Shown here: in pieces, positions 1-10,414 of the stretch
How positions within the stretch are numbered: the stretch's first letter is position 1
Layout: every line of letters starts with the position of its first letter
Assembly (NCBI GenBank): GCA_037443765.1
Contig: JBBINS010000001.1
Coordinates: forward strand, 124,001 to 188,000
Length of the DNA stretch: 64,000 bases
Direction: 5' to 3'
Source: CAIKZZ01 sp037443765
GTDB taxonomy: Bacteria > Pseudomonadota > Gammaproteobacteria > Steroidobacterales > Steroidobacteraceae
Translations under genes and position numbers: made by a program
Notes under the pieces: generated by a model
The model's input: the letters and a program-made list of their open reading frames with translations, nothing else
Told to the model about the DNA's origin: nothing
Database searches by the model: none

Positions 1-2
1 CG

Positions 3-830
3 CAGCCGCTGTGGCGGTCGCTCGCGTTGTGGCTAGGCCTCGGCTTCCTTTACGTGCCAATCGCCTGGATTGTCGTGTATTCGTTCAGCGCCTCCACCGT
101 TGCGGGGGTCTGGAAAGGCTTCTCGCTGCGCTGGTACCAGGCGCTGGTGGAGAACGAGGGCCTGCGGCTCGCGGCCGGGCGTTCGCTGCTGCTCGCGACG
201 CTGGCGGCGACGGCCGCGACCGTCTTGGGCACGATCGCCGGCTACGCGCTCGCGCGCCTGCCGCGCTTCCGCGGCCGCTCGGCGCTGACCGGGCTGCTCG
301 CGATCCCGCTGTTCGTGCCGGAGATCCTGATCGGCTTCGCGCTGCTGATGCTGTTCGTCGCCCTCGAGACGCTGACCGGACTGCGGGTCAGCAAGGGGCT
401 CGTGCCACTGATCGCGGGCCACGCGACACTCGGCATGCCCGTCGTCGCCTCGGTGGTGTTCGCGCGGCTCGCCGGTCTCGACCGATCCTTCGAGGAGGCA
501 GCGCTCGACCTCGGCGCCAGGCCGCTGCGCGCGTTCCTGACGGTGACGCTGCCGCTGGCGGCGCCCGCGCTCGCGTCCGGATGGCTGCTCGCGTTCACGC
601 TGTCGTTCGACGACGTGATCACGTCGAGCTTCCTGGCGGGACCGGCGAACACGACCCTGCCGATGCTCGTCTACTCGACGGTGCGGGTCGGAGTGAACCC
701 GCAGATCAACGTCATCGGCACGCTGATCATTACGGGCGTCGCGCTGATCGTCACGGCGACGATGTTCCGCGGCCAGGCCGGCGTCCTGCCGGTCGATCGC
801 ACGCCGGGGAGTGCCGCGGACTCTCGGTAG
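3..830 (+). CDS. PotC-type polyamine ABC transporter permease (5' end outside window)
   Basis: Inner-membrane permease of a spermidine/putrescine-type ABC importer. The reading frame is open to the left edge, so the N-terminus is missing; the visible part is about 276 residues. It begins in the first membrane helix and shows several further hydrophobic segments. The EAA loop typical of ABC permeases is clear: EEAALDLGARP followed by TLPLAAPAL at roughly residues 165-190, the site that docks the ATPase. The segment FDDVITSSFLAGP near residue 200 is typical of the PotC/PotI branch. The partner genes (ATPase, PotB-like permease, binding protein) presumably lie to the left. It converges on ureG. 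Polyamine or a related amine as substrate is a family-level inference. Confidence 0.88.
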   Translation, partial: QPLWRSLALWLGLGFLYVPIAWIVVYSFSASTVAGVWKGFSLRWYQALVENEGLRLAAGRSLLLATLAATAATVLGTIAGYALARLPRFRGRSALTGLLAIPLFVPEILIGFALLMLFVALETLTGLRVSKGLVPLIAGHATLGMPVVASVVFARLAGLDRSFEEAALDLGARPLRAFLTVTLPLAAPALASGWLLAFTLSFDDVITSSFLAGPANTTLPMLVYSTVRVGVNPQINVIGTLIITGVALIVTATMFRGQAGVLPVDRTPGSAADSR

Positions 831-937
831 CGCGACCGCGACGGCGGTGGCGAGCGCGGGGCCTGCGTGACACCTCGAACGTCCCCCGGCTCGCGCGACG
901 ACGTCGCGGCGCAGCGCGGCCCCGTCCGGGCGGCCGG

Positions 938-1591
938 TCAGCGCGCGAACAGCCGCGCTCGTTCCGTCACGCGCCGCACCACCTCATCGAGGCCCTCGCC
1001 CGTCTTGAGGTTCGTGAACACGAACGGACGGTCGGGGCGCATCTTGCGCGCGTCGCGGTCCATGACCTCGAGCGAGGCGCCGACGTGCGGTGCCAGGTCG
1101 ATCTTGTTGATCACCAGCAGGTCCGACTTCGTGATGCCGGGGCCGCCCTTGCGCGGGATCTTGTCGCCGGCGGCGACGTCGATGACGTAGATCGTGTAGT
1201 CGGAAAGCTCCGGACTGAAGGTCGCCGCCAGGTTGTCGCCGCCGCTCTCGACGAACACGACGTCGAGATCGGGAAACCGGCGCGTCAGCCGGTCGACGGC
1301 CTCGAGGTTGATCGAGGCGTCCTCGCGGATGGCAGTGTGCGGGCACCCGCCCGTCTCGACGCCGAGGATGCGCTCGGGCGCGAGCGCCTCGTTGCGCACG
1401 AGGAACTGCGCATCCTCCTCGGTGTAGATGTCGTTGGTCACCACGCCGAGCTGCCAGTCCGTGCGCAGCGCGCGGCACAGCGACAGCGTGAGCGCCGTCT
1501 TTCCGGAGCCGACCGGGCCGCCGATGCCGACGCGCAGCGGCCCGAGCGGCCGCGAATCAGGAGCGGAAGAGCCTGGTGTACTGGGTTTCAT
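938..1591 (-). CDS. ureG: Urease accessory GTPase UreG
   Basis: SIMIBI-class GTPase that powers nickel delivery to apo-urease, working with UreD, UreF and UreE in the cytoplasm. The protein has 217 residues, the usual size. The P-loop GPVGSGKT lies at residues 25-32. The metal-binding Cys-Pro-His motif (GGCPHTAIREDAS) and the guanine-specificity NKID motif (VINKIDLAPHVG) are present. It is the last gene of the leftward urease operon, and its start overlaps the 3' end of ureF by 35 bp, which indicates translational coupling. Nothing is missing from the expected motifs. Confidence 0.97.
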   Translation of the reverse strand: MKPSTPGSSAPDSRPLGPLRVGIGGPVGSGKTALTLSLCRALRTDWQLGVVTNDIYTEEDAQFLVRNEALAPERILGVETGGCPHTAIREDASINLEAVDRLTRRFPDLDVVFVESGGDNLAATFSPELSDYTIYVIDVAAGDKIPRKGGPGITKSDLLVINKIDLAPHVGASLEVMDRDARKMRPDRPFVFTNLKTGEGLDEVVRRVTERARLFAR

Positions 1592-2246
1592 GGTGCATCG
1601 AGGCGAGAGCGAATGCGGGTAGCAGGTTACTGCAGTGATCGACCGGCCGCGCGGCCGCCGCCGCGGCGAGCGCTTCGAGCCGGCCGCCGAGGCGCGTCAG
1701 CAGTCGCTGTCCGGCGCGCTGGCCGAGCGGCACGGTCTTGAGCGCCGCGAGCACGGAGTTCTCGAGCCAGCTCCACAGGTATCCGACCAGCGCGTCCTCG
1801 ACGGCGATGCCACGGGCGACGGCGGCGGCGGACCAGGCGGTGGGAAACGCGAGGCCGCCGCCGGCGTCGAGCGCCTCCAGGTCATGCAGTGCGGCGGGCG
1901 CCAGCGCGCCGCCGTCGCGCAGCAGCTCGAGCAGCGAGCGGCCGGTCTGGGCGGTCTCGGCCCGGAGCTCGCGCGTCTCGCGGCCGGCGAGGAACCGCTC
2001 GTTGAGTTCGGCGATCTCCTCGCGCGCGCCGCGCGCGGCGGCACGCATCAGCGCGGCGACCCAGGGCGCGTCCCAAGCGGCAACTCCGTGCTCGAGGACG
2101 GCCTCGATCCACGCGCCGGCGCTCGTCTCGTCGCGTACCGCCCCCGATCCGACCGCCCATTCGAGGCCTTGCGAGTAGCTGTAGGCGCCGACCGGGAGCG
2201 TGGCGCTCACGAGCTGCAGGAGACGCGGCAGCGCGGTGCGCGTCAC
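1557..2246 (-). CDS. ureF: Urease accessory protein UreF
   Basis: All-helical accessory protein that joins UreD and UreG on apo-urease and gates GTPase-driven nickel insertion. It has 229 residues, normal for the family. The N-terminal LLQLVSATLPVGAYSYSQGLEWAV segment, roughly residues 9-32, and the C-terminal SNLLPAFALASMHHETQYTRLF segment are the conserved ends of UreF. Its start overlaps the ureE stop by 4 bp (ATGA), and its end overlaps ureG, as expected for a coupled operon. Confidence 0.95.
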   Translation of the reverse strand: MTRTALPRLLQLVSATLPVGAYSYSQGLEWAVGSGAVRDETSAGAWIEAVLEHGVAAWDAPWVAALMRAAARGAREEIAELNERFLAGRETRELRAETAQTGRSLLELLRDGGALAPAALHDLEALDAGGGLAFPTAWSAAAVARGIAVEDALVGYLWSWLENSVLAALKTVPLGQRAGQRLLTRLGGRLEALAAAAAARPVDHCSNLLPAFALASMHHETQYTRLFRS

Positions 2247-2755
2247 GAGCGGCGGTACTCGTGGATCACCGGCGCCAGCCCGCGCGCGTCGCCGAGATGG
2301 GCGTGCGCGTGCCCGTAGGCGCCGCCCTCCGGGTTGAACGGCGCCTCGATCGCCACCGGCGCAAGCCCGAGGCCGCGCAGCATCCGCTCGAGCACCGCGT
2401 CGCTCGCCACCCGCAGGCCGTTTGGCAGCACCTCGACGGCGACATGACGGTTGCCGAGGTGGTACGCGGCGCGCGCCAGGAGCCCGGCATCCGCGACGTC
2501 GACGTGCAACAGAGCCTCCGGCGCGGCGCGCACCTCGACGACCCGACCGTCGCTGGCGCGCAGGCGATCGCCGTGCCGCAGCGCGGCGCCGCGCGGCAGC
2601 GCGATGGCGGCCTCCGCACCGCTGTCGAGGTGCACCGGCAGCCGGCCTCGCGTGCGCTCCTCGAACGTCAGGCTGACGCCGTCCGACGCGACCGTCGCGG
2701 CGCCGGCGAACGCCTCGATGCGCAGCGGAACCGGCGACGCGGTCGGCATCGGCAC
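2243..2755 (-). CDS. ureE: Urease nickel metallochaperone UreE
   Basis: Nickel chaperone that passes Ni to UreG. It has 170 residues: an N-terminal peptide-binding-like domain (about 1-75) and a C-terminal metal-binding domain (about 80-150) containing HLGNRHVAVEVL. That segment carries the conserved dimer-interface histidine. The C-terminal tail is only mildly histidine-rich (GHAHAHLG), unlike the poly-His tail of the Klebsiella protein, so nickel storage capacity is probably small. It follows ureC after 4 bp and overlaps ureF by 4 bp. Confidence 0.93.
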   Translation of the reverse strand: MPMPTASPVPLRIEAFAGAATVASDGVSLTFEERTRGRLPVHLDSGAEAAIALPRGAALRHGDRLRASDGRVVEVRAAPEALLHVDVADAGLLARAAYHLGNRHVAVEVLPNGLRVASDAVLERMLRGLGLAPVAIEAPFNPEGGAYGHAHAHLGDARGLAPVIHEYRRS

Positions 2756-2759
2756 GGCC

Positions 2760-4462
<1,703 letters not shown>

Positions 4463-4463
<1 letters not shown>

Positions 4464-4768
4464 CAGAGGTGCCCCTGGATCCGGCCGCTGAAGCCGAACA
4501 CCCGCCGCGCGCCGCCATAGGCGACGAGCTGCACGGTGCGGCTCTGGCCGGGCTCGAAGCGCACGGCGGTGCCGGCGGCGATGTCGAGGCGGAAGCCGCG
4601 CGTCGCCGCACGGTCGAAGCGCAGCGCCTCGTTGGTCTCGAAGAAGTGGTAGTGGGATCCGACCTGGATCGGGCGGTCGCCCGTGTTCTCGACGCGCACG
4701 GTCAGCGTCTGGCGGCCGGCGTTCAGTTCGATCGTGCCGGGCAGGATCTCGAATTCCCCTGGGCGCAT
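4463..4768 (-). CDS. ureB: Urease beta subunit UreB
   Basis: Small structural subunit of the (UreABC)3 complex. It has 101 residues and the family's conserved features: PGEFEILPGTIELNAGR near the N-terminus, the TGDRPIQVGSHYHFFE core around residues 30-46, and the GFRLDIAAGTAVRFEPG segment. A separate ureB is the usual proteobacterial arrangement; in some other bacteria it is fused to ureA. It lies 9 bp downstream of ureA and overlaps ureC by one base. Confidence 0.97.
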
Positions 4769-4777
4769 GGTCGGCTC

Positions 4778-5080
4778 CTAGACGATCGGCGAGTGGACGG
4801 TCACCAGCTTGGTGCCGTCCGGGAACGTGGCTTCGACCTGGATCTCCGGGATCATGTCCGCGACGCCGTCCATGACGTCGGCGCGACCGAGCACGGTCTT
4901 GCCGAAGCTCATCAGCTCCGCGACCGTCCGGCCGTCGCGGGCACCTTCGAGGATCGCGGCGCTGATGAGCGCGACGGCTTCCGGATAGTTGAGCTTCAGG
5001 CCGCGCCCGCGGCGCCGTTCGGCGACCAGCGCCGCCGTGAAGATCAGCAGCTTGTCCTTCTCGCGCGGCGTCAGCTCCAT
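4778..5080 (-). CDS. ureA: Urease gamma subunit UreA
   Basis: Smallest structural subunit of urease, 100 residues as usual. It begins with the typical MELTPREKDKLLIFTAALVA segment and contains LNYPEAVALISAAILEGARDG in the middle and an EVEATFPDGTKLVTVH-type end. It sits 13 bp after the ureD stop and 9 bp before ureB in the leftward operon. It is needed for assembly of the catalytic trimer; no defects are seen. Confidence 0.97.
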   Translation of the reverse strand: MELTPREKDKLLIFTAALVAERRRGRGLKLNYPEAVALISAAILEGARDGRTVAELMSFGKTVLGRADVMDGVADMIPEIQVEATFPDGTKLVTVHSPIV

Positions 5081-5093
5081 CGTCGCCCCCTTG

Positions 5094-5990
5094 CTACACG
5101 AACCAGATCCGCGGCCGCACCGCTTCGCGCCCGGCGTACACCGGACGCAGCAGCGACCACAGCGCAGTGAACCACGCGAACGCCTCTTCCGTCGACGGAC
5201 CGAGGTAGCGCGCGAGCAGCACTTCGGGCAGCTGCGTCACCGCTCCGCGGCCGGCGTTCTCGAGCGGCACCGCGCGGCACGCGTCGATGAGCCCGCGCGG
5301 CGCCTCGGGCCCGGCCGCCCACAGCGTTCCGAAAACCGGTTGTCCCGCGAAACCGGCGGCCGCTTGCAACAACGCCGAGCCGCCATCGAAGGCGCCGCGC
5401 TCCTCCCAGCAGAGCCGCCCGCCGCGCCTGAGCCGGGTCAGGAGTTGCAGCCGGCCGGACCGGAATGCCTCGCCAGACGCGGTGCGGCCGAGGCACCAGA
5501 GGTCCCAGCCAATGAGGCGCGCATTCGCACCGAGGTCCATCTCGAGCCGCACGTCGGCGCGTGCGCCGTCGAAGACGATCGCTTCGCGAGGCAGGTATTC
5601 GAGCACCGCGTCGTCCGCGACCCGGAGCTGCGTCGTGCTGGCCGCCGCCTCCCCGGTCGAGCGATACCACTTGGTCGCGCCGGGCGTTGTGAGCAGCACG
5701 CACGCCTGCGAGCCGACGCCGGCGGCGAGCGAGAGCCGGTCGCCGGCCGCGATGCCGGCCGGCGGGTGCAGCACGATCGCGTGGCACGGGTCGTCGCCCT
5801 CCGGGTGCAGGGTCTTCTGGATGAGGAGAGGCCCGGTATGCCGGTCGGACGCAAGCACGGTCCGCGCATCGCGCCGGTCGAACGAGAGCTCGAGCTCCGC
5901 ACGCCACGCGCGTGCGGGCCGGGCGCTGGCGGTGGGCTGCAGGCCCGATGGCGGCGAGGCCCGCAGGGGCGCTCTGTTCGTCGAGTCCAT
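5094..5990 (-). CDS. ureD: Urease accessory protein UreD (UreH)
   Basis: Scaffold protein that binds apo-urease and forms a nickel conduit with UreF and UreG. I place the start at the ATG ending at 5990, giving 298 residues starting MDSTNRAPL. A longer in-frame start at 6071 would add an arginine-rich tail unlike the family. Conserved elements include HTGPLLIQKTLHPEG (about residues 58-72), HPPAGIAAGDRL and TPGATKWYRS. The C-terminal RYLGPSTEEAFAWF segment and the end are intact. First gene of the urease operon, so its promoter should lie in 5991-6327. Confidence 0.93.
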   Translation of the reverse strand: MDSTNRAPLRASPPSGLQPTASARPARAWRAELELSFDRRDARTVLASDRHTGPLLIQKTLHPEGDDPCHAIVLHPPAGIAAGDRLSLAAGVGSQACVLLTTPGATKWYRSTGEAAASTTQLRVADDAVLEYLPREAIVFDGARADVRLEMDLGANARLIGWDLWCLGRTASGEAFRSGRLQLLTRLRRGGRLCWEERGAFDGGSALLQAAAGFAGQPVFGTLWAAGPEAPRGLIDACRAVPLENAGRGAVTQLPEVLLARYLGPSTEEAFAWFTALWSLLRPVYAGREAVRPRIWFV

Positions 5991-6327
5991 CCAGATCGCC
6001 CGTCCGTGTAGTGCCCGCCGGCCCGGCCGAGTATGCCTCCGCCGGGATCGCCGGCGGAACTGGGAATCCACGGGCGGCCGCGCACCGGTTCGGTGCCTCC
6101 GGCAGCGCCGGGACCCGGCTCCGGACGTTGACCGGCGCCTGCCCGCCCGGGTCCAGGTCCCGGGGGGTCCGGATCGGTCCGGGTTTCGCCTTCAGGACCG
6201 GCGCGGCCCGCCGAAGACCCGGGAGGGCCCACGGCCGAGGCAGGACCCGACGCGTGGCGCTCCTCCGGCGCGTGCACGGAGCTGCTGCTAGGCTGCGGAC
6301 CGCGCCTCCCCGCCTCACGGACGCCGC
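5991..6327. promoter_or_regulatory. Divergent intergenic region between ureD and the sensor kinase
   Basis: This 337-base stretch separates the leftward urease operon from the rightward kinase gene, so it must carry both promoters. It is very GC-rich. I could not pick out a convincing -35/-10 pair or an NtrC, Fur or NikR site by eye. No additional gene is supported here. Confidence 0.5.
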
Positions 6328-9300
6328 ATGGACGAGCCCTTGGACTCCAGCCGGTCTGACACGAGCGCGTCGAGTCGGTCTGCCCGGCCGCACCGATGGC
6401 TGACCGGCCCGGTCGTGATCTTCGTGCTCTACGTCGCCACGGGCTGGATCGGAGTCCTGCTCCTGCGCCGGCTCATGGATCCGACGATCGTCGCCGTTGC
6501 GCCGTCGGTGGCCATGCCCTGGCTGCCGGTCGGAATCGGCGTCGCCGGACTCGTGCGGTACGGCCGGGGTGCCTGGCCGGGGATCTTCCTCGGCTCGCTC
6601 GCGGTGTGGGGCGTGATCCAGGGCGACCCGTGGCAGTCGGTGCTGCCCGACGCCGTCGGCGAGACGCTCAGCATCGTCGCGATCGCGACGATGCTCCGCT
6701 CGTGGGGCTTTCGACCGACTCTCGACCGATACGACGATTCGCTGCTGCTGCTCGGCGCGCTGGCGATCGGCAGGCTGATCGCCGTCGTCGTCGACGCCGT
6801 CAACATCCCGCTGATGGCGCTGCTGACGGGCAGCGCCGGATTCGAGACGGCGCTGCAGGCGTTCGGCGTCACGCAGACCGGCAGCCACCTCGTCATTAAC
6901 CTCGGCGTGCTGACGTTCATGGGGCGCTGGTGGGCGAACTCGGTCGCGGGCGGCGTCCTCGTCGTGCCGCTGCTCGCGCTGCTGGCGAGCGATCCGGCTT
7001 CGCGGCGAAGGTGGATCATGGGCCTCCCGGGCCTGCTGGCGGTCGTCGCGCTTTGGATCCTGTTCGCGTTCAACGTATCCGGCGACGGCTGGCGACCGCC
7101 GCTGCTCGGCGCGGCGCTGCTGATCGTGGCGCTCGCCACGACCTCGTTCGGCGTCGGCGTGGCATCGGCCTCGACGCTCGTGCTGGCAATGGCGTCCGCG
7201 ACCGGATTCGCGTTGCGGCTCGGCGTGTTTGCGCGCTTGAGCCCGGCCGCCCAGCTCGAGGTGGCGTGGGGGTTTCTCGCGCTCCTGTCCGGCACCGCGT
7301 TGTTCCTGACCGCACTGCTCGCGCAGCGGGAACGCGACCGGCGCGAGGTCACCGCCTCCGTCGACATATACCGCCGGCTCTTCGCGTGCAACCCGTTCCC
7401 GATGTGGGCGGAGGACCCGCTGGACGGCCAGATCCGGTTCGCCAACCCCGCGGCGCTGCGCGCCTACGGCTACGACGAGCCGCGATTCCTCGGGCTTTGC
7501 AGTGCGGATCTGAGGGCGGGTGCCGGCGCGTCCCGCGTGCTCCCGGACCGCACCGGCCAGCCGCTCGCCGTCGTCGAGCGCCATCGGATCTCGTCGGGCG
7601 CCGAGATTGACGTCGCGGTCACGCGCGTGCCCATCGAGTTCGACGACAGCCTGCTGCAGGCGTGCTTCGCCGAGCCATTGTCGGAACTGGTCGAATTGCG
7701 CGTCGCGACCCTGACGGCCGGCGACCTGGAGCGATTCCGGCTGGGCGGCGATCTGCGGCACCGCCTGAACCCGATCCTGGCTCGTGTCGCGGAGCGCGCC
7801 GAGGAGTTCTCCGCGCGTGCCTCGCGGGGCGAGCCGCTCGACGGGGAGCTGCTCGCGACCATCGGCGACAGCGTCAGCGCTGCGAGCGGTCTGTGCCGGC
7901 GACTGACGCGCGGCGCCTCGCCGCTGCAGGGCGCGGACGGGGACCTCGCCGAGGCGGTGCGCCAGCTGCCGTCGTCGTTCGTCGCTTCCGGACCTGAGAT
8001 CCAGGTCTCGGTGCACGCGCGCACGTCGGTCGATCTGTCGATCGAGCTTCGCGACCACGTTTACCGGCTTGCCGAGGACGCCGTGCGGGCCGCCGTCGCG
8101 CATCCCGGCGCACGCAATGTCCGCGTGTCGCTCGACGTGAGCGCGGCGCGGTTGCGACTCGTCGTTGAAGACGATGGTGATCCGGTCGACGGCCGCCAGC
8201 CTGCCGCGAGCCTCGCGCTGCGCTCTATGGCATCGCGCGCGATGGCCGTCCACGGCCAGCTGCACATCGGGCGGGCGAGTGCCGGCGGCACGGCGGTCGT
8301 GTTCGAGTGTGCGCAACAGACGGCGGGCGGCGACCCGCCGGACGCGCTGGCGGCGGCGTCGGCCGAATGGCGCTCGCCGAACGCCGGCGCAACGGAACGC
8401 GACGCCGTCGTCGGCGCGGCGCCGCACCCGTCGGCGCGTGTACTGCTGGACGCCGCGCTGCTGGTCGCGACGTACGTCGCGGCCGGTGTCATCGGTCTGT
8501 GGCTGATCACGCGCTCGACGACCGCGCATCCGTCCTTCAATCCGGGGCTGGCGCTGCCCTGGATTGCCAATGGCATCGGCGTCACGGCGTTGCTGCTGCG
8601 AGGCGAGCGGCTGTGGCCCGCGCTGTTCCTCGCCTCGGTGGTCGTCTGGCGAGGGGTCGCGGCCGACCCCTGGATCACGGTGCTGTTCGATGGTTTCGGC
8701 GAGGCGGTCGCCGCGATCGCGACCGTTCGCCTGCTGAAGCGCTTCGGGTTTCACTTGGCCTGCGACCGGTTCCGCGACATCGCCGTCCTCGCCGGCGCCG
8801 CGGCGCTCGGGCGGACGATCGTATTCTTCGCCGACTCAGTCGGGGTCAACGCCGCGGCCGTGCTCACGCCGGTCGCGGTTACCGCCGAGATGCGCGAAGC
8901 GTTCGCGCCGGCGACGACGCTGTTCGGCATGACGCAGAGCGCACTCGAAGCCGGCGGTCGCTGGTGGCTGAACGGCGTCGCCGGCATTCTGCTCGCCGTT
9001 CCGGCGCTCGGGTCGTGGTCCGGCGCTCTGTGGGCGAGGCTCAGGGCCCACGCGTCCGAACTCGCAAGCTGGCTGGTCGCGCTGGCAGCGGCGGCGTTCG
9101 CGATCCTGGTGGTACCGCAGGCCGTTTGGCGGCTGCCGACCCTCGCGGTCGGGCTCGCGGTCGTGACCTGGAGCGCCGTGCGCTTCGGCGTGACTCTGGC
9201 CTCGGTCGCGACGCTGCTGCTGTCGCTCGCGGCGACCACGGGGTTCATCCTGCACGTCGGCCCGCTGGCACCGACGGGCCCGGGCGAGGGGATCGGCGTG

Positions 9301-10374
9301 CTCTGGGGCTACATCGCGCTGCTGGCCGCGACCGCGCAATTCCTCGCGACGACGCTGGCCGAGCACAACCAGGCGGCCGACAGCCTCGGGCGCCTCAATC
9401 GGCGTTATCAGGCCCTGTTCGACGCAGTGCCGCATCCGGTATTCGTGTTCGCAGGCGGCGGCGGGCGGATCCGGCTGGCGAACCACGCGACGACTCTCCG
9501 CTACGGTTACGCGTCCTCCGAACTCGCCCGCCTAGCGATCGCAGACCTCGATGCCGAAGCGCAGTGTCCGGAGGTGCCACTGCCCGGCACGGTCGAGCCC
9601 TCGAGGATCATGACGCGCCATCGCGCGCGTACGGGTGAGGTCTTCGACGTCGAGCTCGCACTCACGGCTCTGGAGATCGACGGCACGCCCGGTGCGCTGT
9701 GTTTCGCGATCGACGTCAGCGAACGGAACCGCCTGCGGACCCGCATGATGGAGGCCACTGACCGCGAGCGCCGCCAGCTCGCGCGCGACCTGCACGACGG
9801 GCTAGGCCAGGTCCTGACCGGCCTGCAGCTCGGCGTGTCGGCGATCCGACGGGCCGTTGAGCGGAACGAGCCCGTCGCAGCGACGGGTGTCGCGTTCGTC
9901 GCCGATGCCGCCCGCGAGGCACAACGTACCGCCGATCGGGTATTGCGCGGCATCTCGCCGCTGCAGGATACGAATGGAGATCTGCTGGAGGCGGTGCGTC
10001 GCCTCGCAGACCATCTGCCGCCCGGGTTCCGGGATCGGCTCGAGGTCGGCATCTCGGCGACGGCGCCCGTAACGCTGCCGCTCGACGCGCGCGAGCACCT
10101 CTATCAGATCGTTCGCGAGGCCGTCACGAACGCGCTGAAGCACGCGCGTGCCACCAGGATCGCCGTGGCGTTGTCGGTCACGGAAGCGGGCATCGAGGCG
10201 CGCGTCGAGGACGACGGTATCGGGATCGACTCAGCGGTCCGGTCGAGCGGCATCGGCCTCGAATCGCTGAACCTGCGCGCCGGTGCGCTCCACGGCCAGC
10301 TCGCCATGCAGCGGCGCGCCGGAGGCGGAACGATCGTCAGTTGCCGCTGCCCGCAGCCGCCGGTCGCGGCCTGA
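6328..10374 (+). CDS. Tandem-duplicated MASE1-PAS-histidine kinase (NarL/HisKA_3 type), first copy degenerate
   Basis: Membrane sensor kinase of 1348 residues built from two consecutive copies of the same architecture. Copy 1: MASE1-like multi-helix membrane region (about 25-330), PAS (345-450), DHp (470-540), ATPase domain (560-670). Copy 2: the same order at about 700-1000, 1022-1135, 1145-1215 and 1235-1345. Copy 2 has the HisKA_3 H-box ARDLHDGLGQ with phospho-acceptor H1156, N-box EAVTNALKH, and glycine boxes EDDGIGID and SSGIGLESL. In copy 1 these are eroded: the H-box reads DLRHRLNP (H478), the N-box asparagine is alanine (EDAVRAAVAH), DGIG is DGDP and GIGL is SLAL. Copy 1 is therefore a likely pseudokinase sensor half. 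No response-regulator gene lies next to it, so the partner is unknown. Confidence 0.88.
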   Translation: MDEPLDSSRSDTSASSRSARPHRWLTGPVVIFVLYVATGWIGVLLLRRLMDPTIVAVAPSVAMPWLPVGIGVAGLVRYGRGAWPGIFLGSLAVWGVIQGDPWQSVLPDAVGETLSIVAIATMLRSWGFRPTLDRYDDSLLLLGALAIGRLIAVVVDAVNIPLMALLTGSAGFETALQAFGVTQTGSHLVINLGVLTFMGRWWANSVAGGVLVVPLLALLASDPASRRRWIMGLPGLLAVVALWILFAFNVSGDGWRPPLLGAALLIVALATTSFGVGVASASTLVLAMASATGFALRLGVFARLSPAAQLEVAWGFLALLSGTALFLTALLAQRERDRREVTASVDIYRRLFACNPFPMWAEDPLDGQIRFANPAALRAYGYDEPRFLGLCSADLRAGAGASRVLPDRTGQPLAVVERHRISSGAEIDVAVTRVPIEFDDSLLQACFAEPLSELVELRVATLTAGDLERFRLGGDLRHRLNPILARVAERAEEFSARASRGEPLDGELLATIGDSVSAASGLCRRLTRGASPLQGADGDLAEAVRQLPSSFVASGPEIQVSVHARTSVDLSIELRDHVYRLAEDAVRAAVAHPGARNVRVSLDVSAARLRLVVEDDGDPVDGRQPAASLALRSMASRAMAVHGQLHIGRASAGGTAVVFECAQQTAGGDPPDALAAASAEWRSPNAGATERDAVVGAAPHPSARVLLDAALLVATYVAAGVIGLWLITRSTTAHPSFNPGLALPWIANGIGVTALLLRGERLWPALFLASVVVWRGVAADPWITVLFDGFGEAVAAIATVRLLKRFGFHLACDRFRDIAVLAGAAALGRTIVFFADSVGVNAAAVLTPVAVTAEMREAFAPATTLFGMTQSALEAGGRWWLNGVAGILLAVPALGSWSGALWARLRAHASELASWLVALAAAAFAILVVPQAVWRLPTLAVGLAVVTWSAVRFGVTLASVATLLLSLAATTGFILHVGPLAPTGPGEGIGVLWGYIALLAATAQFLATTLAEHNQAADSLGRLNRRYQALFDAVPHPVFVFAGGGGRIRLANHATTLRYGYASSELARLAIADLDAEAQCPEVPLPGTVEPSRIMTRHRARTGEVFDVELALTALEIDGTPGALCFAIDVSERNRLRTRMMEATDRERRQLARDLHDGLGQVLTGLQLGVSAIRRAVERNEPVAATGVAFVADAAREAQRTADRVLRGISPLQDTNGDLLEAVRRLADHLPPGFRDRLEVGISATAPVTLPLDAREHLYQIVREAVTNALKHARATRIAVALSVTEAGIEARVEDDGIGIDSAVRSSGIGLESLNLRAGALHGQLAMQRRAGGGTIVSCRCPQPPVAA

Positions 10375-10414
10375 AGGTGCCGCGCCGTCGGTGCCGGCGG
10401 ATGAGGTCCGCGCT

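Noticed and set aside
5071..8754. Very long leftward open frame (over 1200 codons) across ureD and the sensor kinase
   Set aside because: It is antisense to well-supported genes, is dominated by Arg, Gln, Ala and Gly, and has no recognisable domain. Such frames are common artefacts at very high GC.
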